The notes under the pieces were generated by a model that saw nothing but the letters and a program-made list of their open reading frames with translations, ran no database searches and was not told the DNA's origin. A DNA stretch of 64,000 nt from Paramoeba atlantica (taxonomy: Eukaryota > Discosea). The position numbers and the translations under genes were made by a program. Every line of letters starts with the position of its first letter. Position 1 is the first letter of the stretch. Location of the stretch: contig CDRNVI010000020.1 in the NCBI GenBank assembly GCA_977017575.1, positions 536,154 through 600,153 of the forward strand, read 5' to 3'. Shown here in pieces: positions 8,090 to 18,406 of this stretch.

Positions 8090-11000
8090 ATGAAATTCGG
8101 CGAGCAAATCAAAGTCCTCACCATCCCCGAGTGGTCCCGCATGTATGTAGACTATGAGGATGGAAAAAACTTGATCTACACTTTACGCGAGGACTTGGAG
8201 GAATATCACACCCTCATCGAGGCGCACCACATCACACTTTCCCAATACGAGGTCGACCCGAAACGTCCTGGGACGGGATCCTCCTCTCTTGGATTCATGT
8301 GCCCTCGGCGTATTCGAGGCACCTTTCGTTTCTCTCGAGAGAAATCACAGCCCCCTTCCTACTACTCCGTAGAGATGCCTGTGGTGGAGGAAACCACCCG
8401 AAATTTCGGAGAAAACAGTCCTCTGCCTCCCTCCTCAAAATTTACCTCCTCCCACCCCTCTCACTTCACCGAGAAACGTCCACGAAGTCTAAGCAAACTC
8501 CACGCCATGTCCATTGAACACCTCCCCGAGTTGGACTACTCCCTGTTTCCTGGTTCCGCCCACCCCGTCCACACCCCCGCCTCAAGTGAGTTACCCCACC
8601 TCCCCTCCCCTCCCCCGGAGGAGCTACCCCACCCTCCCTTTGTGGAAATTGACCCCGGAAACCCCCGAAATGGCCATCCCCCCAAATGGGAATCTGCCCT
8701 CCCCCCCACCCCCTCCACTGTGCTCCACCTAGGGCTCCAGCACAGCCTGGAAGAGCCCACTACGTTGGAGCCACGACCGCAAAGTTCTGAAACCTCCGAG
8801 TCCCCCTCGGTGACCGTCACGGTCCCCCCATCCCCCGGGGCGCTGCTCCCCACAAAGGCTTCACAAAAAGAGGTGAAGATTTCTTCTTCTGCTTCTTCTG
8901 CTGTTTCTTCTTCTGCTTCTTCTGCTGTTTCTTCTTCTCCCTTTTCCGTTTCGGAGAACACAAGGCGTTTAGCCCCGGTGTCCTCTCCCCCGGGGTGGGT
9001 CCCTCCCGCAGGGGAGTCCTCCCCGTTAATTGACATGGAGGTGTTGCCGTTTTATCCGGCAGAGCGGGGCAGCGCACGGGGTGGTGGTTATGAGACACCG
9101 GGGGAGACGCGAGCCCCACTCGCGACGACCCCCATCCGTCGAAGTTTGTCGAAACTTCGTCCCCCTGCCCAGGCCGTGCTGCTCCCCCCGAGTGCCACCG
9201 GGGAAGGGGAAAAAGAGGAACAGGAGCTGGAGGAAAAGCCCGGGGTCGTTTTCTCGGCGCTCGTGGGTACGCCCCAGGGCTCGGAGGGTATGGAATCGCC
9301 TGGGGTGGTGCAAAGGGAAGCGCCTCCACGACAAGGGGTACTCGTGTCGCCTTTTCTACGTGCGTCGGGGGTGCAGAAAATGTCCGAGATTTCTTGGATT
9401 TTACATCGTGTGGCGCATCTCTACCGTTCCATGAATCAGGAAATGGGAAACTGGATTTTGAGGGAGTGTCGAAAGGTGAATCGGTTTTACATGTCTCGCG
9501 CGCAGTTTATAGCGAACCGCGCTGCGTTGTTGCTGGATCGAGCTAAAATGGTTGCTACAATGTCCAGTTTGGAGAAACAACGTCTGCGACAGGGTATGGA
9601 AGAGGCGTATTTTGCTCTTGATTTGTTGCGCTCCTATTGCACAGTGAACTCCATTGCGTTTTGCAAAATTTTAAAGAAGTTTGACAAAAACACGCTTCAA
9701 AATTGTCGAGAGGACGTCACGCAGTATCTTTCGTCTAGGTGGTTTTTCCAAACCACTCACAGCATTGACTCCTCTCCAAATCGAAGACTGAAGGATCTCT
9801 TAGTTAAAGTCTACGCTGATCTGTTTTGTCAAGGATCGATGAAAACCGCGCGAACGTTTCTGCATGTAAAGAAGCACGACGAACGACAAAAGGAGTCACG
9901 CTCTCCTTTATTCCTCACGGGTTTCTTTTCCGGAGCCACGCTTGCCATCTTTGTGTTGCTCCTTTTCGAGTACTGCTCACATTACTCCGAAATCTCTTCT
10001 CTCTCAGAGGCGAGTGTCTCGCGGTCGCAGTTTATTTTCTCTCTCGGCTACGTCGGGACGTTTCTCCTTCTCTCCTTTGCTTTGGTCGTTCTAATTTGGG
10101 AGTCCTACGGCATCAACTATGCCTTTATCTTGGAACTGGACCTACGAAAGCACTTTACGGCGTTCGGTTTGATGTGCCTTGCCTTCCTGCAACTCCTTAT
10201 CGGGGTGACGTGCGCTTATGGTTTTCTCCACAGCGCGCTCTTTACCGAGGGCTATAGCCTCACCCCGAACGCCCCGACCTACGCCTACCTTTTCGCTGCC
10301 CTGAGCGTTTTGCTTACGTTTCTTTTTCACCTCCGTCATCGGTTTTCTTCCCACTGGCTGTGGCATCATTTACTTCGTGCCTTTGCGGCCCCCTGGTACC
10401 GGGTTCGATTCGCGGATTTCTTTTTAATGGATTATTTATGCTCCATGACCGATGTCCTCGGGGAGCTTCCCACAGCGCTATGTGTGTGGGAATATCCATC
10501 TTCCGCAACAAACGCTTTTTGTCTCGGATACCGCACATGGCGAATTCCGCTGCTCCCGGCGTTGCCTCACATGCTTCGTCTGCTGCAGTGTCTACGTCGG
10601 TACCGTGACCAGGAAGGGGATAGCCTTCACCCGAATTTAACAAACGCGATGAAATACGCTGCTGGGCTTTTACAACTCGTTTTAGGGTTTGTTTTGTTGG
10701 TGTGTAAACGAATGTTTGGGATGCAGTCTGTCGCGTTTGCGGTGATGGAAGGGGTATGGCTGTTTGCGGCTTTTTCCGATGCCTCTTATAAACTTTTATG
10801 GGACTATCACATGGATTGGGGTTTGTTGTCATTTTTTCGTAATCGTGGGTCGCGGGATCCGCTTTTACGGGAACAGCTGTGGTATCCTCGATGGGCGTAT
10901 TTCTCGAGCGCAGCTGTTAACGCAGTGTTACGCTTTCTGTGGCTCATCCGGCATATTTTCTTCCCCAATTGGGGACGATCGTTACTGTTCTCTGGTTGGG

Positions 11001-11665
11001 GGTGGATTCTGTGGGTAAGTCTTGAGCTCACACGTCGCGCCATGTGGGCGGTGCTGCGACTGGAGAACGAGCAGCTCAATAATTTTGAGAACTACCGAGC
11101 GGTGAATATTACCCCACCGGATGCAATCTCCTCTTCTTCCTCCTCGCCGTCTTGTGCGGAGAATGCGAACTCCGATATGCATGCCCCAATTGATTTAATT
11201 CTTCGTGAAACTGACAAGGAGATTCAGCGACGGATGGAGGGGTCACAAGGTCCGGAAAAAAACACCACAAATTCCGGGACCCGTTCCTCTTCTTCTCCCC
11301 TGTCTTCTTCCGCCGCAACAGATCTGTTTTATCTCATTCCCAACGTGAAGCTGAAATACCAAACCAAACTTACATCTTTTTTTGCCCATCTTCCAGAGCA
11401 CGCAAAAGTTCGCGTGCTACAATATCAGTACCCCGGACAATCGTTTGCGCTACGAAAGGACACGGGTAAAACGATTCGGTTTGCGACCATGCATGAGGAA
11501 GATAAGGTGTGTGCGCTGTACCACTTACTGGGAGGTCTCACGATTGAGCAGTACTGCCGCTCCCATGGATTGCTTCACTGGCTGCGGCCCTCACGACCGG
11601 AGAAGCGCTCACACAGTAGTGTTCGGAGGTCGAAGTCAGTGCCAAGACCCTCTCCAAAAACATGA
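8090..11665 (+). CDS. SPX-EXS family phosphate transporter/sensor (XPR1/PHO1-like)
   Basis: 1191 aa. The N-terminus MKFGEQIKVLTIPEWSRMYVDYEDGKNLI is the SPX start, which binds inositol pyrophosphates. The second half of SPX, with NSIAFCKILKKFDKN (~519-532), comes only after a ~400-residue Ser/Pro/Glu-rich insert (~90-420) that includes repeated Ala-Ser runs. Several hydrophobic segments follow from ~605 (GFFSGATLAIFVLLLFEY; YVGTFLLLSFALVVLIWESY; GLMCLAFLQLLIGVTCAYGF; YAYLFAALSVLLTFLFHL). YGINYAFILELD is the XPR1/PHO1 G-INY-x-FI-x-E motif, and the EXS domain starts with FADFFLMDYLCSM (~773) and contains YKLLWDYHMDWGLL and LRFLWLIRHIF. These proteins export or sense inorganic phosphate at plasma or endomembranes. 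After EXS there is a Ser-rich linker and an unrecognised C-terminal domain of ~100 residues. Confidence 0.93.
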   Translation: MKFGEQIKVLTIPEWSRMYVDYEDGKNLIYTLREDLEEYHTLIEAHHITLSQYEVDPKRPGTGSSSLGFMCPRRIRGTFRFSREKSQPPSYYSVEMPVVEETTRNFGENSPLPPSSKFTSSHPSHFTEKRPRSLSKLHAMSIEHLPELDYSLFPGSAHPVHTPASSELPHLPSPPPEELPHPPFVEIDPGNPRNGHPPKWESALPPTPSTVLHLGLQHSLEEPTTLEPRPQSSETSESPSVTVTVPPSPGALLPTKASQKEVKISSSASSAVSSSASSAVSSSPFSVSENTRRLAPVSSPPGWVPPAGESSPLIDMEVLPFYPAERGSARGGGYETPGETRAPLATTPIRRSLSKLRPPAQAVLLPPSATGEGEKEEQELEEKPGVVFSALVGTPQGSEGMESPGVVQREAPPRQGVLVSPFLRASGVQKMSEISWILHRVAHLYRSMNQEMGNWILRECRKVNRFYMSRAQFIANRAALLLDRAKMVATMSSLEKQRLRQGMEEAYFALDLLRSYCTVNSIAFCKILKKFDKNTLQNCREDVTQYLSSRWFFQTTHSIDSSPNRRLKDLLVKVYADLFCQGSMKTARTFLHVKKHDERQKESRSPLFLTGFFSGATLAIFVLLLFEYCSHYSEISSLSEASVSRSQFIFSLGYVGTFLLLSFALVVLIWESYGINYAFILELDLRKHFTAFGLMCLAFLQLLIGVTCAYGFLHSALFTEGYSLTPNAPTYAYLFAALSVLLTFLFHLRHRFSSHWLWHHLLRAFAAPWYRVRFADFFLMDYLCSMTDVLGELPTALCVWEYPSSATNAFCLGYRTWRIPLLPALPHMLRLLQCLRRYRDQEGDSLHPNLTNAMKYAAGLLQLVLGFVLLVCKRMFGMQSVAFAVMEGVWLFAAFSDASYKLLWDYHMDWGLLSFFRNRGSRDPLLREQLWYPRWAYFSSAAVNAVLRFLWLIRHIFFPNWGRSLLFSGWGWILWVSLELTRRAMWAVLRLENEQLNNFENYRAVNITPPDAISSSSSSPSCAENANSDMHAPIDLILRETDKEIQRRMEGSQGPEKNTTNSGTRSSSSPLSSSAATDLFYLIPNVKLKYQTKLTSFFAHLPEHAKVRVLQYQYPGQSFALRKDTGKTIRFATMHEEDKVCALYHLLGGLTIEQYCRSHGLLHWLRPSRPEKRSHSSVRRSKSVPRPSPKT

Positions 11666-12368
11666 CTTACTTAGGCGTCTGGTTTTTTGTGCAAATTTTA
11701 TTTTTGTTTTTTAGCTCACATACACTGTACTTTGTATTCGTTTCATGATTTGGTTTTACGACACAAAATTGTGAAGCGAGTTGATTTCTTTGAATCCATC
11801 CACGATCTGGACAGCACTGTATGTATGGCGCAACAGTAGAGTAAGTGCTTCGTACGAGCATGGAAATTATTTTTTATGCACCGGCAAATTATAAATATGA
11901 ATGCTTTTACATTGCGCGTAAGCATGGATACATGAAGTAGACTTAATCTGTGTTTGTGCGCAAACTGGTCTGCAAAGATGATTCTTTGCAGCACTGTATA
12001 CTTGGGCTCTCTTGCGTTAGGTCGGTGTTTTCTTGCGTTCTTTGTTTCGTTTCTTTTCTCGTCGGGTTTGTGGACGAAACAAAAGAGGTTCACAATTCAC
12101 ACTACAAAATATCGTATACACCACGGGAAAAGTATCTTCTCAAAAACGGTTGGCCTAAAAAGTATTATCTTTTTTGTGGCGACCATTTTTTAATAATTTT
12201 AACCTCTTTTTACTTGTTAACGAGTTTCTGATTAATTTTGATTCTAAATAGTTCTTTATAATAAGATTTTTGTTAGTATCGACCAAATTTTTGTTGTCGA
12301 TACCAATAAAGTATAATACTCTTTCCATACAAACTCTTCATTTTACCTTCTTTGGTGGTTTTCATCTA
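11666..12368. other. Intergenic between the SPX-EXS and TTLL genes
   Basis: 703 bp, AT-rich toward its right end. Two overlapping short frames (11950-12231 and 11954-12193) encode hydrophobic peptides of 79-93 residues without recognisable domains; I do not call them genes. Confidence 0.4.
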
Positions 12369-15113
12369 ATGATGCATCCAATCAGACACCCAGGTACGCG
12401 CTCTGTTCGGACAAACTTTCAGCACAACGTCCTGCGCTCGATTCAATTTTGTACATCTACCACGTGTATTCTACACCTAACTGGTTACCGTTACTGTATT
12501 AGCAACACTTCTTGTGATTCTTTATCGGATAAAATGAAGTGTACTCTTCCTTCAAAGGAACAGCAACGTTCAGTGGAAGTCAAAGACCCCACGTGCGCAA
12601 AACCTTTTGAATCTGAATTAGAAGAAAACAAGCCTCGTCGGATATACCTAAAGCCTTCCTTCTCCGGACTACCATCCTCTTTTTATTTCTCCCGAGATTA
12701 CGAGCGCACTCCCCCCAAGGTAAAAGTTATTGAATATTTAGAATCCCAAAATACTGCCTCCGACCGCACATCTGCGCACCAACTTCCCCTTGCTCCACTG
12801 TTTTACAAAGTTCATAAGCAGTGCGAATACTATGCAGTGCGACTCCCTCTACTAAAAGCTGGCCTGCGGAGGGTTCCGCAGCAACATTTCGTCCCGTGTG
12901 CTATGTCATGGAATAGGCCCACTTTTAGTTTAAAAGTATTACAGTCACGAATTAAAAGATATCGCAGTCTACGAGATAAACTTCGAAGCCAATTACAAAA
13001 GAAACTACTTCAGATATGTGCGTTGCACACTTTGGAGTGTGAACACCAAGTCATACAAACGATTCAACATTCACCAACATTGAAGTCGCTGGATTGTTGG
13101 TTGATATCAAAATTTTCTCGATTGCTTTCGCGTGCCTCTCAGCTTATTTCTTTTTTGGGTGGATCAGTACCCAAACACTCCCCGTTGTCATCAAGTTTAT
13201 CCGGAGCTATTTTGCCTCCTACCACAATACAAAGTGAAGAATACAACGCAAGTCCGACAGCATCTACCGAGATGGAATACACTTGTAACGAAATCGAACG
13301 TGTTTTAAAACAGCAAACGGAATGCGAACTGCAACTTCTAGGACGTCCCACCAACCCTCATCACCGTCTGAATCACTTTCCCGGAAGTGCCACAGAGCTG
13401 GGATGTAAAAGCGGGTTACAGCGAAACCTTAGCAAAATGCAGCAAAAATATGCGAAGAAAACAAGTTTCGAAGGGAAGTCACTTTTTTCATTTTCCCCTT
13501 TTACGTGGTGTCTTCCGCGCGATGCTTTATTTCTTCAAAACGAGTTAAAAATGGAAAACGATAGCATGCGCGCTGCATCAGCGAAACGCAATTTATCTTC
13601 TGGTAACTCACATTCTTCTCCGTACGCGCACGTGGAAATGTCGTCTATTGAGTCCGCACGCTCAGACACCTCTTTTTCACAAAGCAAAGCCTCTTCATTT
13701 TCCGAACGAGTTCCTCGTAAATATATTATCAAACCCTCTCGTGGCTCCTGTGGTCGTGGCATTAGTGTGGTTACCGCCAACTGCCCGAAACTCACAGCCT
13801 TACTTCAACGATATCTTCCTTCCGGTACATGCGACGCGAAAAAAACCGACTCTATTGAGTTTTCAGATCTTCCAAACAATCCTGATGACTATTCTTCCGG
13901 TTCTAGCTCTTCAGAACCCACACCTCCGTATATAGTACAGCAGTACATTGATGAACCAATGCTCCTAGAAGGCTTTAAATTTGATGTTCGTCTCTACGTC
14001 CTTGTAACCTCGTTGGACCCCCTCGTGATTTACCGGTACGAGGAAGGGTTAGCTCGTTTCGCAGCTGAGCCTTATGACCCTCAAGCACTCTCCAATCGTT
14101 TTAGTCAGCTTACCAATTACAGTGTAGGTCGAAAATATACCGAACATATTAGCTCCTTATTGAATGAGGCCTTTCCAACAAGTCCAACGGATCTTCCGCA
14201 AATTTGGAAGCCAAATCTAAAGTCCACCTTGGCTGATCTTAATAAAAGGCTTCGATCTCAAGGTGTGAACATCACACAGTTGTGGAGAGACGTTGATGAC
14301 GTGATCTTGCAAACATTGATGGCCACGTGCGAACCACTCTTAGGTCATTTGCGGGACGAAGACGTTCCGTTAGAATATTCTTTACCATGTCGTTCCTCCT
14401 TTTTCTCCCCTACCGAAGTGTCAACTGATAAAGTCCTAGAGATCACCCGACGGTCGAAAAAAACGCGATGCGTGCGTCACGGTCTCTCCAATATGGCTTT
14501 AAGAAACGACGACTCTTCACTCGCCGAGGACTGTCTAACCCGATCTCAGATTCTCTCGCTCGGTTGCTTCGAGCTCTATGGGTTTGACATTATGTTCGAC
14601 CATTTAGGAAAACCCTTGCTACTGGAGGTCAATGTTCTTCCCTCTCTGGAGAGCAGCAGTAGCCTGGACTATGAATTAAAGTCAAATGTAGTAACAGACA
14701 TGTTCAACTTGCTTTGTATCACATCACAAGAACTCTTAACTACCAGATCGGACCTCTCCTTTTCTTATAAGCCATGTTTGAATCATCAGAAAAAGAAAAA
14801 TGGTTCCCGAAAAGGACAACATGTCTTACCCACGAAATCCATAAATAGTTTTTCCTCTCGTGTCGCTGCAAGAAAAAAAAGACTAAGTCGATCTCTCGTG
14901 ACAAAGTCGAATCTTACATCGTTCATTATGTCGCGTATTCGCGATGAGGTTGCCTACAAGGGTCGTTTTAAACGAATTTTCCCTACACCGCGACGTGTTT
15001 CGGAATTCGGGAAGTATATACTCCCTCTAACTGAGTTCAACGCCTCACTCTGGTGTGAAATAAATCAACAGCAAAGGCAGAGGCGAACTGACAAGCTCTT
15101 GCCAAAACAGTAG
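12369..15113 (+). CDS. Tubulin tyrosine ligase-like (TTLL) protein ligase
   Basis: 914 aa from the first ATG pair (12369); the frame is open to 12270 only through non-ATG codons, and ATG 12534 (MKCTLPSK) is an alternative. The TTL ATP-grasp core lies in the C-terminal half: KYIIKPSRGSCGRGISVV (~450) is the K-P-x-x-x-x-x-GRGI nucleotide loop; YIDEPMLLEGFKFDVRLYVL, then YRYEEGLARFA and FSQLTNYSV are standard TTLL blocks; GFDIMFDHLGKPLLLEVNVLP is the metal-binding D-x-x-x-D...L-x-EVN-x-x-P motif. TTLLs add glutamate or glycine chains to tubulin in axonemes and cytoplasmic microtubules; a flagellate would be consistent. The N-terminal ~450 residues are Ser-rich and poorly conserved in appearance. 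The basic C-terminal tail (~780-914) could be the microtubule-binding region. Which amino acid it adds cannot be read from the sequence. Confidence 0.92.
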   Translation: MMHPIRHPGTRSVRTNFQHNVLRSIQFCTSTTCILHLTGYRYCISNTSCDSLSDKMKCTLPSKEQQRSVEVKDPTCAKPFESELEENKPRRIYLKPSFSGLPSSFYFSRDYERTPPKVKVIEYLESQNTASDRTSAHQLPLAPLFYKVHKQCEYYAVRLPLLKAGLRRVPQQHFVPCAMSWNRPTFSLKVLQSRIKRYRSLRDKLRSQLQKKLLQICALHTLECEHQVIQTIQHSPTLKSLDCWLISKFSRLLSRASQLISFLGGSVPKHSPLSSSLSGAILPPTTIQSEEYNASPTASTEMEYTCNEIERVLKQQTECELQLLGRPTNPHHRLNHFPGSATELGCKSGLQRNLSKMQQKYAKKTSFEGKSLFSFSPFTWCLPRDALFLQNELKMENDSMRAASAKRNLSSGNSHSSPYAHVEMSSIESARSDTSFSQSKASSFSERVPRKYIIKPSRGSCGRGISVVTANCPKLTALLQRYLPSGTCDAKKTDSIEFSDLPNNPDDYSSGSSSSEPTPPYIVQQYIDEPMLLEGFKFDVRLYVLVTSLDPLVIYRYEEGLARFAAEPYDPQALSNRFSQLTNYSVGRKYTEHISSLLNEAFPTSPTDLPQIWKPNLKSTLADLNKRLRSQGVNITQLWRDVDDVILQTLMATCEPLLGHLRDEDVPLEYSLPCRSSFFSPTEVSTDKVLEITRRSKKTRCVRHGLSNMALRNDDSSLAEDCLTRSQILSLGCFELYGFDIMFDHLGKPLLLEVNVLPSLESSSSLDYELKSNVVTDMFNLLCITSQELLTTRSDLSFSYKPCLNHQKKKNGSRKGQHVLPTKSINSFSSRVAARKKRLSRSLVTKSNLTSFIMSRIRDEVAYKGRFKRIFPTPRRVSEFGKYILPLTEFNASLWCEINQQQRQRRTDKLLPKQ

Positions 15114-15207
15114 GACGCATATTTCCTCATGCAGCCTATTCTGCATGCAGTTTTACTTACGAACCATTGCTCCTCCTCTGAATACCGTGGAAACATCAAT
15201 TAAGAAT

Positions 15208-15327
15208 TTCTTTTCTAGTCGTTTCGTTAAACACGGTGGTTCTCAACGTAGAAGTCACTGATGCTGCGCGCTTCGCGTTGAAAACTACCTCCACGTTTAA
15301 CGAAGTGCCTAAAAAGGAAAAATTGTA
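15208..15327. repeat. Degenerate M-family hairpin
   Basis: A diverged copy of the ~115-bp palindrome with arms gtttcgttaaacacggtgg and ccacgtttaacgaagtgcc around the conserved gctgcgcgcttcgcgttgaaaac centre (shown here in parts). It is the first transposon sequence after the last host gene. Confidence 0.7.
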
Positions 15328-15439
15328 AAAACATCAAGAATAATTGAAGAAGGGTTTTCATCTAGGGTTGCGAAAATTACAGCGCTCGCAAAATTTTGTG
15401 TGACTTCTAAAATTGTTGCACAATAAATTGAAGTAAATG

Positions 15440-15770
15440 TCTTCGAAAAATGGAGTCTTTAAAAAAGGGAAATTCAAAAAAAGGAGGGTCTTCAAAAAGG
15501 ATTGGATTTCCAAAAAGGAAAGGTCTTCAAAAGAGGAAAGGACTTCGAAGAAGAGAAACCTCTTCAACAAAGGAAAGGTCTCCGAATTTGGAAATGTGTT
15601 TTAAACCAATGTTCAGCTTGCCATACCCCCGGTATAGTACTTTTAGTATTAGTAATACTAAAATTAGTAAAACTTTTATTGTAAAATAATAAAAACGTTT
15701 TACTAATTAAAAATTCACTAATTTTTGTTTTACTAATTTTTGCACTGCCCCAAAAAATTTGCCAACTTGA
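15440..15770. repeat. GA-rich imperfect repeat and AT-rich palindromes
   Basis: 15447-15600 is an imperfect tandem of (caaaaaggaaaggtctt)-like units. 15640-15760 is AT-rich with repeated ttactaatt/aattagtaa words in both orientations and ends near gcactg. A related AT-rich block recurs at 16320-16410 ending gcactgtat. These resemble ends of small mariner-like TIR elements, but no exact boundaries can be set. Confidence 0.4.
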
Positions 15771-15819
15771 TAAAATCAATTTTTACAGAAACGGTATTTC
15801 TGTCGTTTGAGTAGGTTGT

Positions 15820-15882
15820 CTCCTCTAAGGTCGGCGTTAGTACCATCTGCAAAATGGTAATGCTAGGGAAGACCGAGAGGAG
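15820..15882 (+). other. Candidate structured RNA or DNA element
   Basis: CTCCTCT (15820-15826) pairs with AGAGGAG (15876-15882), GGTC (15829-15832) with GACC (15871-15874), and ACCAT (15842-15846) with ATGGT (15854-15858), making one nested stem-loop. No known RNA family was recognised. Confidence 0.25.
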
Positions 15883-16992
15883 GTCCCGACCATGCTTCCC
15901 CATGCTGAGTGTGTCAGGCTTCAGTGAAGCGTATTACAAAGAAAATCCTTACCAAGAATATCCCCCAAAAAGGGATTGACTTTTACCCCCTCCCACACAA
16001 TGTCCCTACATCAGTATTTTCTTAAATATGAAAAAAAACTCTTAAATACAAGAGAGCGATGTTTCGCGTTCGCGGAGCGGAGAAAGTCTTTTAAAAATGG
16101 GAGTATAACGAACAAGAAAGTCAGAGATTCAGAAAAAGATCAGGAGCGGGGAAAGTAATATGTGTCTGTAGCACAGAGTAAAAAACACCCCAAAAAAATA
16201 ATATTAATAAAAATCTTGCTCACAGAAATCTTGCTCGCTTTCGTGCGACATAGTAATCTGAAAACTTTTCGTAAAAAAGATAGAATTCCGAAAAAAACAA
16301 AAAAATGTAAGGTGTAAAACCTGAATTTCGCAAAATGTTTTACTAATTAAAAATTTACTAATTTTTGTTTTACGAATTATTGTTACACTAATAATTGTGT
16401 GCACTGTATCACCAGTAAAAGTCATAGAAGTGAAAAAACGCGATAAATAGTAAAGAAAACAAACGAATAATGCTCTGTAGGGTTATGATCTACGTGGGCC
16501 ACCTCGAACAAGAAGTCGACATCACATGTTGTCTGTCTGAAAAACCAGGGGGGGGGTATGCTATCGACCCTGGGTCACGATACCATACCCCTCCCCAGGT
16601 ATGGTACCAGGTCAAAGGTATGCAAACCGGACCCCCGTTTACATTTGGACCTCACCTCGGACAAGGGGCTTGGCTTTTATTTTTCCCCGCAGCGCATCGC
16701 TGATCAAGAAGAAATTCGTAGAAATCGGCGTATAATAACGTTTGTGGAGACGAAGGGACAGGAAGAATTTTCTCCAGAAAGTGCAGATCTGCCTTTCGTA
16801 CCTTAGTCCTCCCTTCATTACTCTATGGGTGCTTAAGCAAATATTTATCGTTAACATCTCATAATTGTCATCTTCGTTTACCCGCAATCTATCCTTACAG
16901 TGAAACAAATTGGTTCATCCTATCAGCTAAAGTGTTGTATATCACGTCGTTCCACCTACCCTTTCTCATTAATTTTTATAAATATAAATATA
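15883..16992. other. Non-coding repeat-rich stretch, mostly unassigned
   Basis: AT-rich DNA with no credible gene. 16550-16640 contains a mixed G/C-run segment with near-palindromic gtatgctatcg / cgataccatacc. Apart from the AT-rich repeat block at 16320-16410 I see nothing identifiable. Confidence 0.4.
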
Positions 16993-17305
16993 CTATCCCC
17001 CCCTATTTAATAGGACTCCAATTTTGGGCAAAAGGCCCTAATAAAGGGGGGGCACATGGAAAATAATATGAAAGAAAAAAATCGGCGCCGCGAAGCGGCG
17101 CCTTTTTTATCGTTGTGAAACAAGGTCCTACTCCCTTTTGATACACTTTTGGTTGTTGGGGTAGAAATGGAAAAACAATCTGCCGCTTCGCGCCGGATTC
17201 GACAATTTTTTGGCACTTTCCCTGAAATATTTTTTGTGGCCTTCCAGACAAAATGGCCCTATTAAAAGGGGGGTGACACGTAGCCCTATTAAATAGGGGG
17301 GATAG
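16993..17305. mobile_element. Small TIR element (MITE-like), TA-flanked
   Basis: Begins ctatccccccc-tatttaatagg and ends cctattaaataggggggatag as inverted repeats of ~22 bp, flanked on both sides by TA (16991-16992, 17306-17307), the target of Tc1/mariner-type insertions. Non-coding; contains a GC hairpin (ggcgccgcgaagcggcgcc) at about 17083-17101. Confidence 0.7.
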
Positions 17306-17540
17306 TAATTATAAATTTTCATTTTTGTTATACCGTGGAAACATTAATTAAGAGACACATTAAATAAGGGAACATCAATTAAGGGAACACTAATTAAGGG
17401 AATAATTGTTTTTCGTCAATTTTTGGCATTTTCAGGCAGTTTATAACTAATATTTATTTTTTCCACCCATGGCCCAGGCACCCCCAACCCTCAGGATATA
17501 TATTGTTTTGAGTAGTGAATTTTTCTTGAAATGAAGTTTA

Positions 17541-17881
17541 CATTGCGCCCCAAAAAAGGGTTTTCCCAAATAGTAAAGTGTTTTTTAGTAGTTACCTTTT
17601 TTTAGAGTTTTTCTCTTTTTCAAGAATTTTTGTCTAAAAGAAATTGATTTCATTTCATCTAAAAAAAATCGCATACAGCTTGCATTGGAAAGCGTTGTTC
17701 AAGACTCCAGCCCAGTTGTTTTTTGATTATACGTTTTCTTTTTTTCTCTGTGCTTCAAATACAATTGATTGCCCAGTTAGTAAAGTCCCAAAAAACGGTT
17801 TTCCCAAATAGTCAGGCTTCTTTTTAGTAGTTACCCAAAATCTGTGGTAACTACTAAAACCTTTACTATCTGGGTGCACTG
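17541..17881. mobile_element. MITE, mariner-like, TA-flanked
   Basis: 341 bp between TA at 17539-17540 and TA at 17882-17883. The left end cattgcgcccca and the right end tgggtgcactg are imperfect inverted repeats; both arms contain aaatagt/actatt and agtagttacc/ggtaactact. The same MITE is present in copy B (about 28206-28552), so it inserted before the A/B duplication. Confidence 0.6.
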
Positions 17882-18406
17882 TATATTTTTTGTGCTTTTT
17901 GTGCTTTGTAAAAAGAATAATTTTGATATTCAACAGCTGCTTTTCACCTCTAAATATGTTTAAAATAAAACTGCAACAATTTACAGTTTACAATTATTCA
18001 TCGTACTTATCTGATGATCTTGGGCTATTTTCAACTTGATTCTCATAAAACGATTAAGGGAACATTAAATAAGGGAACACTAATTAAGGGAATAATTCTT
18101 TTTGTAAATCATATTCCCTTAATTAGTGTAACCCCCCTTGAAGCGAAGGTCTTGGGCGACCTAAATTCCATAGAGACCCCAAAGCAGTACCCTTCTTCTC
18201 CTAGAGGAAAGGGTCATGATGACACAAATGGCTTGGGTCCGAACAAAGCTTCTCGCGAATGGGAAAGAGTTCATGGTACGTTTCACTCAATTTTTTTTGT
18301 GAAATGAGTGACTAAATGAAACTTTTCTTCAATGGCGTGTTTTTTTGGCAAACAGTAAGAATTGGCAAAGTTTGGTAAAAAAGTGAACATATGTTGCGGC
18401 AACATA

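Noticed and set aside
8536-9329. Minus-strand ORFs of 166 and 170 aa opposite the SPX-EXS gene
   Set aside because: Shadow frames of the Ser/Pro-rich, GC-biased insert; no domain.
11950-12231. Small hydrophobic ORFs between SPX-EXS and TTLL
   Set aside because: Two overlapping frames of similar length without motifs; AT-rich intergenic DNA easily gives such peptides.
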